7,698 bases of DNA from Archangium sp. GTDB taxonomy: Bacteria; Myxococcota; Myxococcia; Myxococcales; Myxococcaceae. Below the pieces are notes generated by a model, which searched no databases, was not told the origin of the DNA, and saw only the letters and a list, made by a program, of their open reading frames with translations. Where the stretch lies: positions 1-7,698 of the forward strand of contig JAEUJR010000629.1 of assembly GCA_016793585.1 (NCBI GenBank), given 5' to 3'. The position numbers and the translations under genes were made by a program. Numbering within the stretch: position 1 is the first letter of the stretch; every line of letters starts with the position of its first letter. Shown one piece after another: positions 1 to 7,698 of the stretch.

Positions 1-1
1 G

Positions 2-1357
2 AAGATCACCATGCGCCTCGACCACCCGAACATCGCGCGCATCAACGAGTTCGGCGTCGAGAACGGCGTGCACTTCATCGAGATGGAATACGTCTCGGGT
101 GAAGACGTGCGCCGCATGGACAAACGCGCGCGCATGGCGAACCACCCGGTTCCGCTCGGCGTCATTCTTCGCGTCATCGCCGACGCCGCCGCCGGCCTCG
201 ACTTCGCGCACAAAGCGAAAGACTCGAAGGGCAACCCGCTGGGCCTCGTGCACCGCGACGTGTCTCCGCAGAACGTGCTCGTCGGTTTCGACGGCTCGGT
301 GAAGCTCATCGACTTTGGCGTCGCCAAAGCAGCCGGCCGCGCGCAGCACACGGCCACTGGCATTCTGAAGGGCAAGTTCCCGTACATGTCGCCCGAGCAG
401 GCCGACGGGCTCGACATCGACGCGCGCAGCGACGTCTTCGCGCTCGGCATCGTGTTGTGGGAGTTGCTCACCGGCAAACGCCTCTTCAAGGGCGAGAACG
501 ACCTGATGACGCAGCGGCTGGTGAAGGCCTGCCAGGTGCCGCCGCCGAGCGAGGTCGAGCCGTCGTTGCCGAAGGGCCTCGACGCGGTGGTGCTCAAGTC
601 GCTCGCGAAAGACGTGAAGGACCGCTACGCCGACGCCGGCGCGTTTCGCATGGCGCTCGAAGACTTCGCCTTCAAGAACTCGATTCCCGCGTCGAACGCG
701 CACCTCGTCGAGTTCATGCAGGGGCTGTACGCCGACCGCATCGCGAAGGAGGCCGACCCGCGCACGCTCGAAGAAGACTCGGGGCTCACCGACCTCGACG
801 CTGGCGGGCTGCCGAAGAACGCGCAGGGCGCCACCACCGTCGACCGCAGCAAGCAGCAGGGCGGGCAGGTCTTCCCCGCTGGAGACCCGCGCACCGAGGC
901 CGTCTCGAACCCGGCAGGCCGCTCCCGCGCAGGGCTCTGGGCCGGCATCGGCATCGTCGCGGTGCTGCTGATTGGCGTCGTCGGCTACATGGTGAAGGGC
1001 CGCGGAGACGAGACGCCGAAGCCCGTCGACCCGCCGGTGCTGCCCGTGAAGCCGCCCGAGCTGCCGAAGGTCGTCGAGCCGCCGCCACAGGTCGTCGAGT
1101 ACGTGACGTACACGCTCAGCTCCGAGCCTTCGGAGGCAGAGGTCGAGCTCGCCGGTGACAAACGGGGGCTGACGCCCATCGAGCTCAAGGTCGAGAAGAA
1201 CAAGCTGCCGGTGCTGCTGAAGGTCTCGCGCGACGGGTACGAGCCGTTTCAAACGACGCTGACCGATTCGACCGACCCGGCCGTGACGGTGACGCTCAAG
1301 AAGAAGCCGACGGTCAAGATTGGCCCGAAGCCGAGCGACATCAAGACGACGCGTTGA
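2..1357 (+). CDS. Membrane-anchored Ser/Thr protein kinase with C-terminal PEGA domain (5' partial)
   Basis: Phosphorylates Ser/Thr on protein substrates from the inner membrane; the target is unknown. The reading frame is open to the left edge, and codons before the first ATG (base 11) continue the kinase fold, so this ATG is internal and the glycine loop and VAIK lysine lie outside the window. Numbering from that ATG: the HPNI motif after helix C at 5-8, catalytic loop HRDVSPQN at 81-88, DFG at 101-103 and MSPEQ (the APE equivalent) near 127-131. All catalytic residues visible here are intact, so the kinase is probably active. The kinase domain ends near 225. A variable linker follows, then one hydrophobic segment at about 308-327 (AGIGIVAVLLIGVVGYMV), a Pro-rich stretch at about 337-365, and a PEGA domain at about 367-435 (SSEPSEAEVELAG ... 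GYEPF). PEGA domains usually lie on the outer side of the membrane, suggesting envelope sensing; this is inferred. The 3' end overlaps the convergent remnant by 17 bases. Confidence 0.95.
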   Translation, partial: KITMRLDHPNIARINEFGVENGVHFIEMEYVSGEDVRRMDKRARMANHPVPLGVILRVIADAAAGLDFAHKAKDSKGNPLGLVHRDVSPQNVLVGFDGSVKLIDFGVAKAAGRAQHTATGILKGKFPYMSPEQADGLDIDARSDVFALGIVLWELLTGKRLFKGENDLMTQRLVKACQVPPPSEVEPSLPKGLDAVVLKSLAKDVKDRYADAGAFRMALEDFAFKNSIPASNAHLVEFMQGLYADRIAKEADPRTLEEDSGLTDLDAGGLPKNAQGATTVDRSKQQGGQVFPAGDPRTEAVSNPAGRSRAGLWAGIGIVAVLLIGVVGYMVKGRGDETPKPVDPPVLPVKPPELPKVVEPPPQVVEYVTYTLSSEPSEAEVELAGDKRGLTPIELKVEKNKLPVLLKVSRDGYEPFQTTLTDSTDPAVTVTLKKKPTVKIGPKPSDIKTTR

Positions 1358-1587
1358 GCGACGCCTCGAGGGCCGCGAGCCATCGCTCCACCGTTGGCTG
1401 ATCAGTCTTCGGACGCAACAGCGCGGGCGTGAGCCTCTTCTTCAGCCCCACGCCATCGACCGCGAAGAAGTGCAGTGCGTGCTCGAACTTCGACCCGCCG
1501 AGCTCGACCTGGCGCTTCGGTCATCGGGTCGGTCGAAGTGCAAATCGAAGTGGCGGAAATCACGCTGCGTGCGCGACGGCTGTTGAC
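1341..1587 (-). pseudogene. Possible frameshifted C-terminal gene remnant, family unknown
   Basis: On the minus strand, bases 1520 to 1341 encode 59 residues ending in TGA that read like a real protein tail: VELGGSKFEHALHFFAVDG, then GLKKRLTPALLRP and TVERWLAALEASL. No ATG or GTG suits as a start, and an in-frame TGA lies immediately upstream at 1521-1523. The adjacent minus frame upstream reads DFRHFDLHFDRPDD and would join smoothly if one base were restored near 1520-1525. The reading therefore suggests the end of a coding sequence broken by a one-base deletion, or by a sequencing error. It lies directly downstream of the coiled-coil gene on the same strand and its end overlaps the kinase 3' end. 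I do not recognise the family. The alternative is that this is ordinary GC-rich intergenic DNA with a chance open frame. Confidence 0.35.
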
Positions 1588-1589
1588 CT

Positions 1590-2011
1590 TCAGCGTTTGC
1601 GCAGGCGCTTCAGCTCGTGACGGTGGTCGAGGCGCTCCTGGTCGAGAAGCCGACGCAGGCGCAGCTGCTCCTCGCGCGCAATCTCGAGCTCTCGCCGAAG
1701 TCTCGCGGCGTCGCGGTACCAGGTGTCACGCACCTCATCAGCCAGCTCGAGCTGCCGCCTGAGGTTCGAGGTGTTGGCCTCGAGTGACTTCACGTGGGCC
1801 TCGAGGTCCTTGCGCTGCATGCGCGCCAGCTTCTCGCCCCACTTGTCGCGCGCTTCGTCGGCGAGCTCGAGCTGTCGCTTCAGGGCGCCGTTGTCAGACT
1901 CGAGCGCCTTCACCCGCGCCTGCAGCTCGTCGGTCTTCAGCAGCCGTTTGCGCAGGGCCGCGTTCTCGACCTGCAGCTTCTCGACGAGGTCTCGCAGCTC
2001 GCGGTCGTCGC

Positions 2012-2015
<4 letters not shown>
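1590..2015 (-). CDS. Small coiled-coil protein, translationally coupled to glgX
   Basis: Function unknown; the 141-residue product is almost wholly predicted coiled coil. It is dominated by Leu, Glu, Arg, Lys and Ala in heptad-like spacing, with almost no Pro or Gly and no signal peptide or membrane segment, so it is probably cytoplasmic and oligomeric. It contains an internal duplication with a 40-residue period: residues 31-60 and 71-100 both carry the pattern VK-LE, then L-RQLELADE-RD-W. The GTG start overlaps the glgX stop in a GTGA arrangement, so translation is probably coupled and both genes share one transcript. The second copy diverges after its Trp. A structural or scaffold role is possible, but nothing in the sequence ties it to glycogen metabolism other than the operon. 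I am confident that it is a real gene and unsure of its role. Confidence 0.8.
1716..1925 (-). repeat. Degenerate 120-bp tandem duplication within the coiled-coil gene
   Basis: Codons 31-60 and 71-100 of the coiled-coil gene encode two related units 40 residues apart. Both units share LEL-ADE-RD-W preceded by VK-LE. The match is clear in protein and diverged in DNA, which fits an old internal duplication rather than recent slippage. Confidence 0.6.
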
Positions 2016-4126
<2,111 letters not shown>

Positions 4127-4135
4127 GCGGGCAGA

Positions 4136-4162
4136 AGCCTACGTCGTTTCGCGGCGTAGGCT
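4136..4162. repeat. Inverted repeat (11-bp arms, 5-bp loop) between glgX and the GrpB remnant
   Basis: AGCCTACGTCG at 4136-4146 is followed by a TTTCG loop and CGGCGTAGGCT at 4152-4162. The outer 8 bp pair perfectly. The single mismatch becomes a G-U pair in plus-strand RNA and a C-A mismatch in glgX mRNA. It ends 9 bases before the glgX GTG and 6 bases before an ATG on the plus strand. No T-run follows, so it does not look like an intrinsic terminator. It could be an operator, or an mRNA hairpin covering the glgX ribosome-binding region. Confidence 0.6.
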
Positions 4163-4182
4163 GTCGTCATGTCGAACGGTGA

Positions 4183-4341
4183 AGCCGCCTGTTCTTTCGA
4201 GACGCTCTCAGGGCCGATGCGTCACTCGCGGCCGAGTACGCAGCGCTGAAGAAGCGGCTCGTCGTGACGCATCGCTTCGACCGTGAGGGCTACACCGAGG
4301 CGAAGTCATTCTTCGTTCGCCGCGTGCTGGACCTGCGCTGA
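4183..4341 (+). pseudogene. C-terminal remnant of a GrpB/UPF0157-family protein
   Basis: The 52 codons starting FFRDALRADASLAAEYAALK and ending in EGYTEAKSFFVRRVLDLR match, as I remember the family, the C-terminal end of GrpB/UPF0157 proteins (nucleotidyltransferase-like fold), which carry RDYLRAHP, EYxALK and YTEAK-type motifs. Full proteins are about 170-190 residues, so roughly the first two thirds is missing. An in-frame TGA at 4180-4182 closes the frame upstream and no start codon is available. An ATG at 4169 opens another frame of only 26 codons that stops at 4249. The remnant therefore looks like a deleted, non-functional gene. Its last 36 bases overlap the end of the convergent membrane-protein gene, suggesting the deletion preserved that neighbour. 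Confidence 0.6.
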
Positions 4342-4764
4342 GCCCGCAGTCGTCGCGGGCCTGCGGTGATGAGCGACGGTTGCTCCAATGAGGAAGAGCA
4401 CGCACACCACCTGAAGCACGTCGAAGAAGGGCCTCGGCATCGACCCGCGCCAGGAGCCGCCGTCGATGGCCCAGGCGTGCAGACCCGTCATCAGGAGCGC
4501 GGCTTGAAAGGCACCGGCCGCCACCAGGAGCGTGCGAGTTCGGCCAGTGCGCAGCGTCGACAGACACGCGAGCGCGATGACGAGGAGCATGAGCGGCTGA
4601 AGCACCATGACGAGGTCGAGCAGCGGCCGGCCGCCCATGTCGACCTTCGAGCCCCACAGGTACCCGTCGGTCATCAGCATCACGTGGTCGAGCGTGTGCG
4701 TGGGAACGAAGAAGCTCACGCCCAGCAACGTCAGCATCGCGACGGCCAGCAGGCGCGGCAGCAC
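4306..4764 (-). CDS. Small four-helix integral membrane protein, unknown function
   Basis: The 152 residues contain four hydrophobic segments at about 4-20, 48-69, 78-100 and 112-132. Two short charged connections (LRTGRTRT near 71-78, and HHRRPA after the last helix) suggest, by the positive-inside rule, cytoplasmic sides there. The loop between helices 1 and 2 (about 22-46) is polar, contains DGYLWGSKVDMGG, and may face outside. The family is unrecognised, and there are no catalytic motifs to point to. The GTG start is 3 bases after the TAG stop of the PHP gene, with a GAAGGG stretch about 10 bases upstream inside that gene, so the two are almost certainly co-transcribed. The 3' end overlaps the GrpB remnant on the opposite strand. 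Confidence 0.75.
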   Translation of the reverse strand: MLPRLLAVAMLTLLGVSFFVPTHTLDHVMLMTDGYLWGSKVDMGGRPLLDLVMVLQPLMLLVIALACLSTLRTGRTRTLLVAAGAFQAALLMTGLHAWAIDGGSWRGSMPRPFFDVLQVVCVLFLIGATVAHHRRPATTAGSAQVQHAANEE

Positions 4765-4767
4765 CCG

Positions 4768-5682
4768 CTACGACCCTTCGAGAATGCGCTCGACGGTCAC
4801 GCGCGGCGTTCCCGACGGTGGGGGGCGATAGGGCCGTTGCCTGACGTGCTGGTGGTCGTCGGTCGACGCCGTCCAGTGTTTGCCGTGGCGGGTCGCGTAC
4901 TCGAGGAACTTCGCCGAGACGGTCTCGCTGTGCCGTGACGTGTAGACCTCGACGCCCTGGGCGTACGTGAGCACGCGCTCCATGCGAGCGGTGTCGCGAA
5001 TGCGGTTCGGGTGCGCGACCACGTCGAAGGCGCCGTCGGCGCGAATGGTGTCGATCATCTCTTCGGGCGACCAACCGAAGAAGTCGGGCTGCTCGGTCCA
5101 GAATCGAACGTGGTGCCGCTGAAACGCCGTGACGAGCGCCGAGCGTTCATCGAGTCGCACTCGCGCCGCCGCCGCGTCTTCATTCGCGCGCCGCGGCTCG
5201 CCGACGAGGTGCGCGAGGAACACGGCCAGCCCTGGGAAGGCGTCGGCGTCGAGCTTTCGCAGTTCACGCTTCGGGTCGACCACGTGCTGCTGATCAGCCG
5301 GCAACGCGTCGATCCACGCGACGACGAACTCGCGCCATGACGCGACGATGCGCTGACCGCGTTGAAAGAGCGTGGTGCGACTCAGGGCCTTCGGCGTCAT
5401 CGACGGCGGAAAGTACGCGAGCACGTGCACCTGCTCGGCGTCGGGCGTGCCGAAGTGAATGAAGCTGCTCGTCTCCATCGCGGGCACGAGGGTGAGCCCG
5501 CGGCGCTTGGCCACCTTCGCGGCCTCGGCCACGCCCGAAAGCATGTCGTGGTCGGACAACGCGATGACCTCGAGCTGCTCGTCGGCGCGGGCGTTCACGT
5601 AGTCCGTGGGCGTGAAGAGCCCGTCAGAGAGACAGCTGTGCCCATGCAGGTCGGTGCGGACGAAGTCACTGCGGCGCGCCAT
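4768..5682 (-). CDS. PHP-domain metal-dependent phosphoesterase
   Basis: A cytoplasmic phosphoesterase of the polymerase/histidinol-phosphatase (PHP) superfamily; the substrate is not identifiable from sequence. The 304 residues carry the full metal-site set: DLHGHSCLSDG (H13, H15, D20), LSDHD (D44, H45), PAMETS (E70), VHVLAYF (H86), VAHPNR (H224) and TDDHQH (D275, H277). This resembles PHP proteins of the TrpH/YciV type, which cleave 3'-phosphates from oligonucleotides or pAp; that link is inference. An insertion of about 100 residues (95-200, rich in helices) separates the early and late motifs. The ATG at 5682 was chosen because the PHP motif begins within 10 residues. The same frame stays open to 6024, but that stretch is antisense to the radical SAM gene. 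An in-frame ATG at 5709 is a possible alternative start. It is divergent from the radical SAM gene and upstream partner of the membrane protein. Confidence 0.85.
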   Translation of the reverse strand: MARRSDFVRTDLHGHSCLSDGLFTPTDYVNARADEQLEVIALSDHDMLSGVAEAAKVAKRRGLTLVPAMETSSFIHFGTPDAEQVHVLAYFPPSMTPKALSRTTLFQRGQRIVASWREFVVAWIDALPADQQHVVDPKRELRKLDADAFPGLAVFLAHLVGEPRRANEDAAAARVRLDERSALVTAFQRHHVRFWTEQPDFFGWSPEEMIDTIRADGAFDVVAHPNRIRDTARMERVLTYAQGVEVYTSRHSETVSAKFLEYATRHGKHWTASTDDHQHVRQRPYRPPPSGTPRVTVERILEGS

Positions 5683-5715
5683 GGCGCGATGGTACGGGAT
5701 AGGTTGCATCGCGTC
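5683..5715. promoter_or_regulatory. 33-bp divergent intergenic region between the PHP and radical SAM genes
   Basis: Both genes must start from promoters in or very near this short gap, or within each other's 5' coding region. I see no clear -35/-10 pair. The GGGATAGG stretch at 5696-5703 lies 12 bases before the radical SAM ATG and could serve as a weak ribosome-binding site. The two genes may share regulation simply because of this arrangement. Confidence 0.3.
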
Positions 5716-6768
5716 ATGGGTCGCCCGGTGCTGACGCAGGTCGATGCAGCCTTTCGTCGAGCGTCGCTGCGGCCCCGAAGTCCTCCGACGCGCTTCTTCC
5801 TGAACCTCACCGAGCGTTGCCAGCTGCGCTGTGTTCACTGCATCACGCACGCGCCGGCGAAGAGCGCCGATGGCAGCGCGCGCACCATGAGCCGTGAGGT
5901 GCTCGACGCACTCACGCCGCACCTGCGTCACGCGAAGTACGTGGCGCTCACGCACGCCGGAGAGCCGACCCTCGCCCCGATGCTGGAGCCGCTGCTCTCG
6001 GTGCTCCGAAGGCCCGTCGTGCACGTGGTGACGAACGGCATGGCGCTCACCGAGCGGCGCTTTCTCGAGCTCACCCGCGCGGGCATTCGGTCGTGGGCGG
6101 TTTCGCTCGACGGCGCGACGCAGGGCACGAACGACGCGCTCCGCCTCGGCGCGAAGGTGCTGGTGCTGAAGGAGCGGCTGCGCGCGTTCGCCTCACTGCG
6201 CACCGAGCACGCGCTCGACGTGCGACTCGGCGTCTCGTGCACGGTGATGCGCTCGAACGTTCACGAGGTCGCCGCCGTCGCGCGGCTGGTGGCCAACGCG
6301 AAGCTCGACTGGTTCAAGGTGGAAGAGACGTTTCCCGTGAACGCGCGCGGAGAAGAAGAGGCCCGCGTCGAGCCGTCGGTTCGCGACGTTGCGATTGCCG
6401 AAGCCAGGCGCCTCTGCGCCGAGCACGGGGTGCGCTTCGTCGACCACTCCCATGACCGGCAGGTCTGGCGGTGCCAGCCGAGCGTGATGAGCGCCGCCGA
6501 CGAGGCCTTCTCGCTCGCCGACGACTTCGCGAATCGTGTCTTGATCAACCCCTGCCGCGCGCCGTGGGAGGTCGTCTGCGTCGAGCCCGATGGTGCCGTG
6601 AAACCGCAGGACTTCCACCAGCCGGCGGTCGGCTCGGTGCTCGAGCACGACTTGATCACCCTGTGGAACTCGACGGCCTTTCAGCGGCGCAGGGCATACA
6701 GCGCGAGCCATCGACGCTGTGAAGGCAATGCCACGTGCGCTCGTGACGCAGGGCCCCGCGCGTGGTGA
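5716..6768 (+). CDS. Radical SAM protein with SPASM-like C-terminal cysteine region
   Basis: A cytoplasmic iron-sulfur enzyme that would use S-adenosylmethionine to start radical chemistry; the substrate is unknown. The 350 residues show the CX3CX2C cluster motif in NLTERCQLRCVHC (C35, C39, C42), a GEP motif at 82-84 (THAGEPTL) and SLDG at 130-133. The C-terminus resembles a SPASM/twitch domain: NPCRAPWEVVCVEPDG (C280, C288), then LITLWNSTAFQ and a final RRCEGNATC (C335, C341). SPASM proteins usually have Cys after the DG-V-P step, but here the sequence is VKPQDF, so an expected ligand is replaced by Gln. Such proteins mature peptides or modify proteins, but no precursor peptide is evident. 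The ATG at 5716 was preferred; ATG at 5689 is in frame and would add 9 residues. A 62-base gap separates it from the next gene. Confidence 0.85.
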   Translation: MGRPVLTQVDAAFRRASLRPRSPPTRFFLNLTERCQLRCVHCITHAPAKSADGSARTMSREVLDALTPHLRHAKYVALTHAGEPTLAPMLEPLLSVLRRPVVHVVTNGMALTERRFLELTRAGIRSWAVSLDGATQGTNDALRLGAKVLVLKERLRAFASLRTEHALDVRLGVSCTVMRSNVHEVAAVARLVANAKLDWFKVEETFPVNARGEEEARVEPSVRDVAIAEARRLCAEHGVRFVDHSHDRQVWRCQPSVMSAADEAFSLADDFANRVLINPCRAPWEVVCVEPDGAVKPQDFHQPAVGSVLEHDLITLWNSTAFQRRRAYSASHRRCEGNATCARDAGPRAW

Positions 6769-6822
6769 CGGGGCTGGCGAACCACGAATGCGTGTGCAAA
6801 ATCTCACGCCTCTCACCGCTCC

Positions 6823-6827
6823 GGAGG
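6823..6827 (+). promoter_or_regulatory. Strong Shine-Dalgarno (GGAGG) before the 136-residue gene
   Basis: GGAGG at 6823-6827 is 4 bases before the ATG at 6832. It is the best ribosome-binding site in the window and fixes that start. Confidence 0.75.
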
Positions 6828-6831
6828 TTGC

Positions 6832-7242
6832 ATGGGTAACAAGATTCTTCCCCGCTACAACAACGCGACGTCTGCGAATGTCTCGGCCACCACGAAGCCG
6901 CGCGCGAAGACGCCGACGAACGTGAAGCTCGAGGTGACGGTGAATGACGCGGCGCTGCGGCGCACGGGCGTCGACTTCGACGGCATGGAGCAGGCCTTCG
7001 CGCTCGTGCCCACGCGCAACAAGAAGAACCAGGTCGAGTGGAAGCGCGTCGAGCTGACCTTCGACCACCGCTCGGCCGACCGCGGCGGCAACATGTACGA
7101 CACGCACACGGTCACCATCAAAGGCACGCACATTCGAACGCAGGACCTGCAGAACCTCGGCGTCGCCTACGGCCTCAAGACGAACACCGGCGAAGTGTGG
7201 CTGCAGTACGCCGACGACAACTACAAGCTCGGTGGCCGCTGA
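6832..7242 (+). CDS. Unrecognised 136-residue protein, paired with a DUF1795-like gene
   Basis: No family recognised. The N-terminus (1-30) is low-complexity, rich in Asn, Thr, Ala and Lys, without a signal peptide or hydrophobic stretch. Residues 31-136 are soluble and probably beta-rich, with alternating segments such as VKLEVTVND (31-39), EWKRVELTFDH (69-79), THTVTIKG (91-98) and GEVWLQYADD (120-129). There are no Cys residues and no obvious catalytic motif. The start is supported by GGAGG 4 bases upstream. The stop is followed immediately by the GTG of the next gene, so the two are likely co-translated. The radical SAM gene 63 bases upstream is in the same direction, but a functional link is only a guess. 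A type VI secretion accessory role is possible by association with the DUF1795 gene, and is not shown by this protein itself. Confidence 0.8.
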   Translation: MGNKILPRYNNATSANVSATTKPRAKTPTNVKLEVTVNDAALRRTGVDFDGMEQAFALVPTRNKKNQVEWKRVELTFDHRSADRGGNMYDTHTVTIKGTHIRTQDLQNLGVAYGLKTNTGEVWLQYADDNYKLGGR

Positions 7243-7698
7243 GTGAGCGCGACGGCGTCGCTGCATGGCGTGGCGGTCGGGGTGCCGCAGGAGTGGGTCG
7301 ACGACTCCATCTTGCGCTTCAGCGCCCCTGCCGATGAGAGCGACCCCGTCGTCTCGCAGGGCTTCACGCAGAACGTGGTGGTGACGAGCCACGCGGTGCC
7401 CGAGTCGGTGCCGCTGCCGAAGGTGTTCGAAGCGCCGAACCGCTCGGTGAAAGAGAAGACCGACGACTTCGAGGTGCTCGCTGGCGGTGAGTGTCTGTAC
7501 CTCGGGCAGAGCGCGGTCTTTCAAGACGTGACGTTCTCTGACCCGCGCGTGAACGTGGTGCTCTGTCAGCGGCAGGTGGCGGTGCGGGCGAAGAACGGCC
7601 TCGTCGTCATTCTCACGTTCACCTCCGACAAGAAGCGCTTCAAGAAGGCCGTCGCCTCGTTCCCCGTCGAGCAGAAGGCGGCGAAGAAGGACCGTTGA
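7243..7698 (+). CDS. DUF1795/DcrB-like protein (possible Eag-type chaperone)
   Basis: The 151 residues fit, on visual inspection, the DUF1795/DcrB family, which adopts a Mog1/PsbP-like fold. Residues 9-28 (GVAVGVPQEWVDDSILRFSA) are the typical opening strand-turn with P-W, 40-49 (GFTQNVVVTS) the next strand, and 88-140 (GQSAVFQDVTF ... VNVVLCQRQVAVR ... VVILTFTSDKKRFKKAVASF) the long beta run ending in the terminal helix and SF. In type VI secretion loci such proteins (EagR/EagT) are chaperones of effectors. That role is known for the family and only inferred here. The tail is Lys-rich, and no signal peptide is present. The GTG start directly follows the TGA of the upstream gene. The gene ends at the last base of the window, so any downstream effector gene lies outside. 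I am fairly unsure of the chaperone role and moderately sure of the family. Confidence 0.7.
   Translation: MSATASLHGVAVGVPQEWVDDSILRFSAPADESDPVVSQGFTQNVVVTSHAVPESVPLPKVFEAPNRSVKEKTDDFEVLAGGECLYLGQSAVFQDVTFSDPRVNVVLCQRQVAVRAKNGLVVILTFTSDKKRFKKAVASFPVEQKAAKKDR

Noticed and set aside
457..1158. Plus-strand frame within the kinase
   Set aside because: It is an Arg/Gly/Ala-rich alternative frame of the kinase coding sequence.
1533..1552. Short direct repeat TCGAAGTG, two copies 12 bases apart
   Set aside because: Only 8 bp and two copies. It is explained by the repeated His-Phe-Asp codons of the remnant frame, with no sign of an array.
4136..4162. Intrinsic terminator
   Set aside because: The stem is good but neither strand has a T-run after it, and it lies upstream of a gene start rather than after a gene end.
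5362..5715. N-terminal extension of the radical SAM protein
   Set aside because: It is antisense to the PHP gene, and its composition is unlike a protein. The radical SAM fold needs only the sequence from 5716 on.
5683..6024. N-terminal extension of the PHP protein
   Set aside because: The frame stays open, but it runs antisense through the radical SAM gene including its CX3CX2C motif, and the PHP motifs begin just after the ATG at 5682.
6193..7524. Long minus-strand open frame across the radical SAM gene and the last two genes
   Set aside because: It is antisense to three supported genes with a good ribosome site and domain matches, and its product has no recognisable motif.

Overview
The window is GC-rich DNA with third codon positions dominated by G and C. 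It most resembles a myxobacterial (Myxococcota) chromosome. The main clue is a eukaryotic-type Ser/Thr kinase with a transmembrane segment and a C-terminal PEGA domain, an architecture common in that group. The taxonomic call is an inference; there is no rRNA or tRNA here to confirm it.

Layout. (1) Bases 2-1357, plus strand: the 3' part of a membrane-anchored Ser/Thr protein kinase whose N-terminal lobe lies upstream of the window. (2) Bases 1341-1587, minus strand: protein-like sequence without a start, apparently broken by a frameshift, converging on the kinase end. (3) Bases 1590-4126, minus strand: glgX (isoamylase-type glycogen debranching enzyme), then a 141-residue coiled-coil protein whose GTG start overlaps the glgX stop. 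(4) Bases 4127-4182: short intergenic stretch with an 11-bp inverted repeat just upstream of glgX. (5) Bases 4183-4341, plus strand: the decapitated C-terminus of a GrpB/UPF0157-family gene. (6) Bases 4306-5682, minus strand: a PHP-domain metal-dependent phosphoesterase followed, 3 bases after its stop, by a small four-helix membrane protein. (7) Bases 5716-6768, plus strand: a radical SAM protein with a SPASM-like tail, divergent from the PHP gene across 33 bp. (8) Bases 6832-7698, plus strand: an unrecognised 136-residue protein with a strong Shine-Dalgarno, abutting a DUF1795/DcrB-like protein that ends at the last base of the window.

How the genes may work together. glgX belongs to glycogen or maltodextrin turnover, and the coiled-coil protein is translationally coupled to it. 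The PHP and membrane-protein genes look like one transcript. The final pair also looks like one transcript; DUF1795 proteins are known as Eag chaperones of type VI secretion effectors, so an effector or PAAR/Rhs gene may follow outside the window, but nothing inside it proves that. I see no complete new defence or mobile system, CRISPR array, IS element, tRNA or rRNA. The most unusual content is the two gene remnants, the hairpin at the glgX start, the atypical SPASM tail and the unknown/DUF1795 pair.
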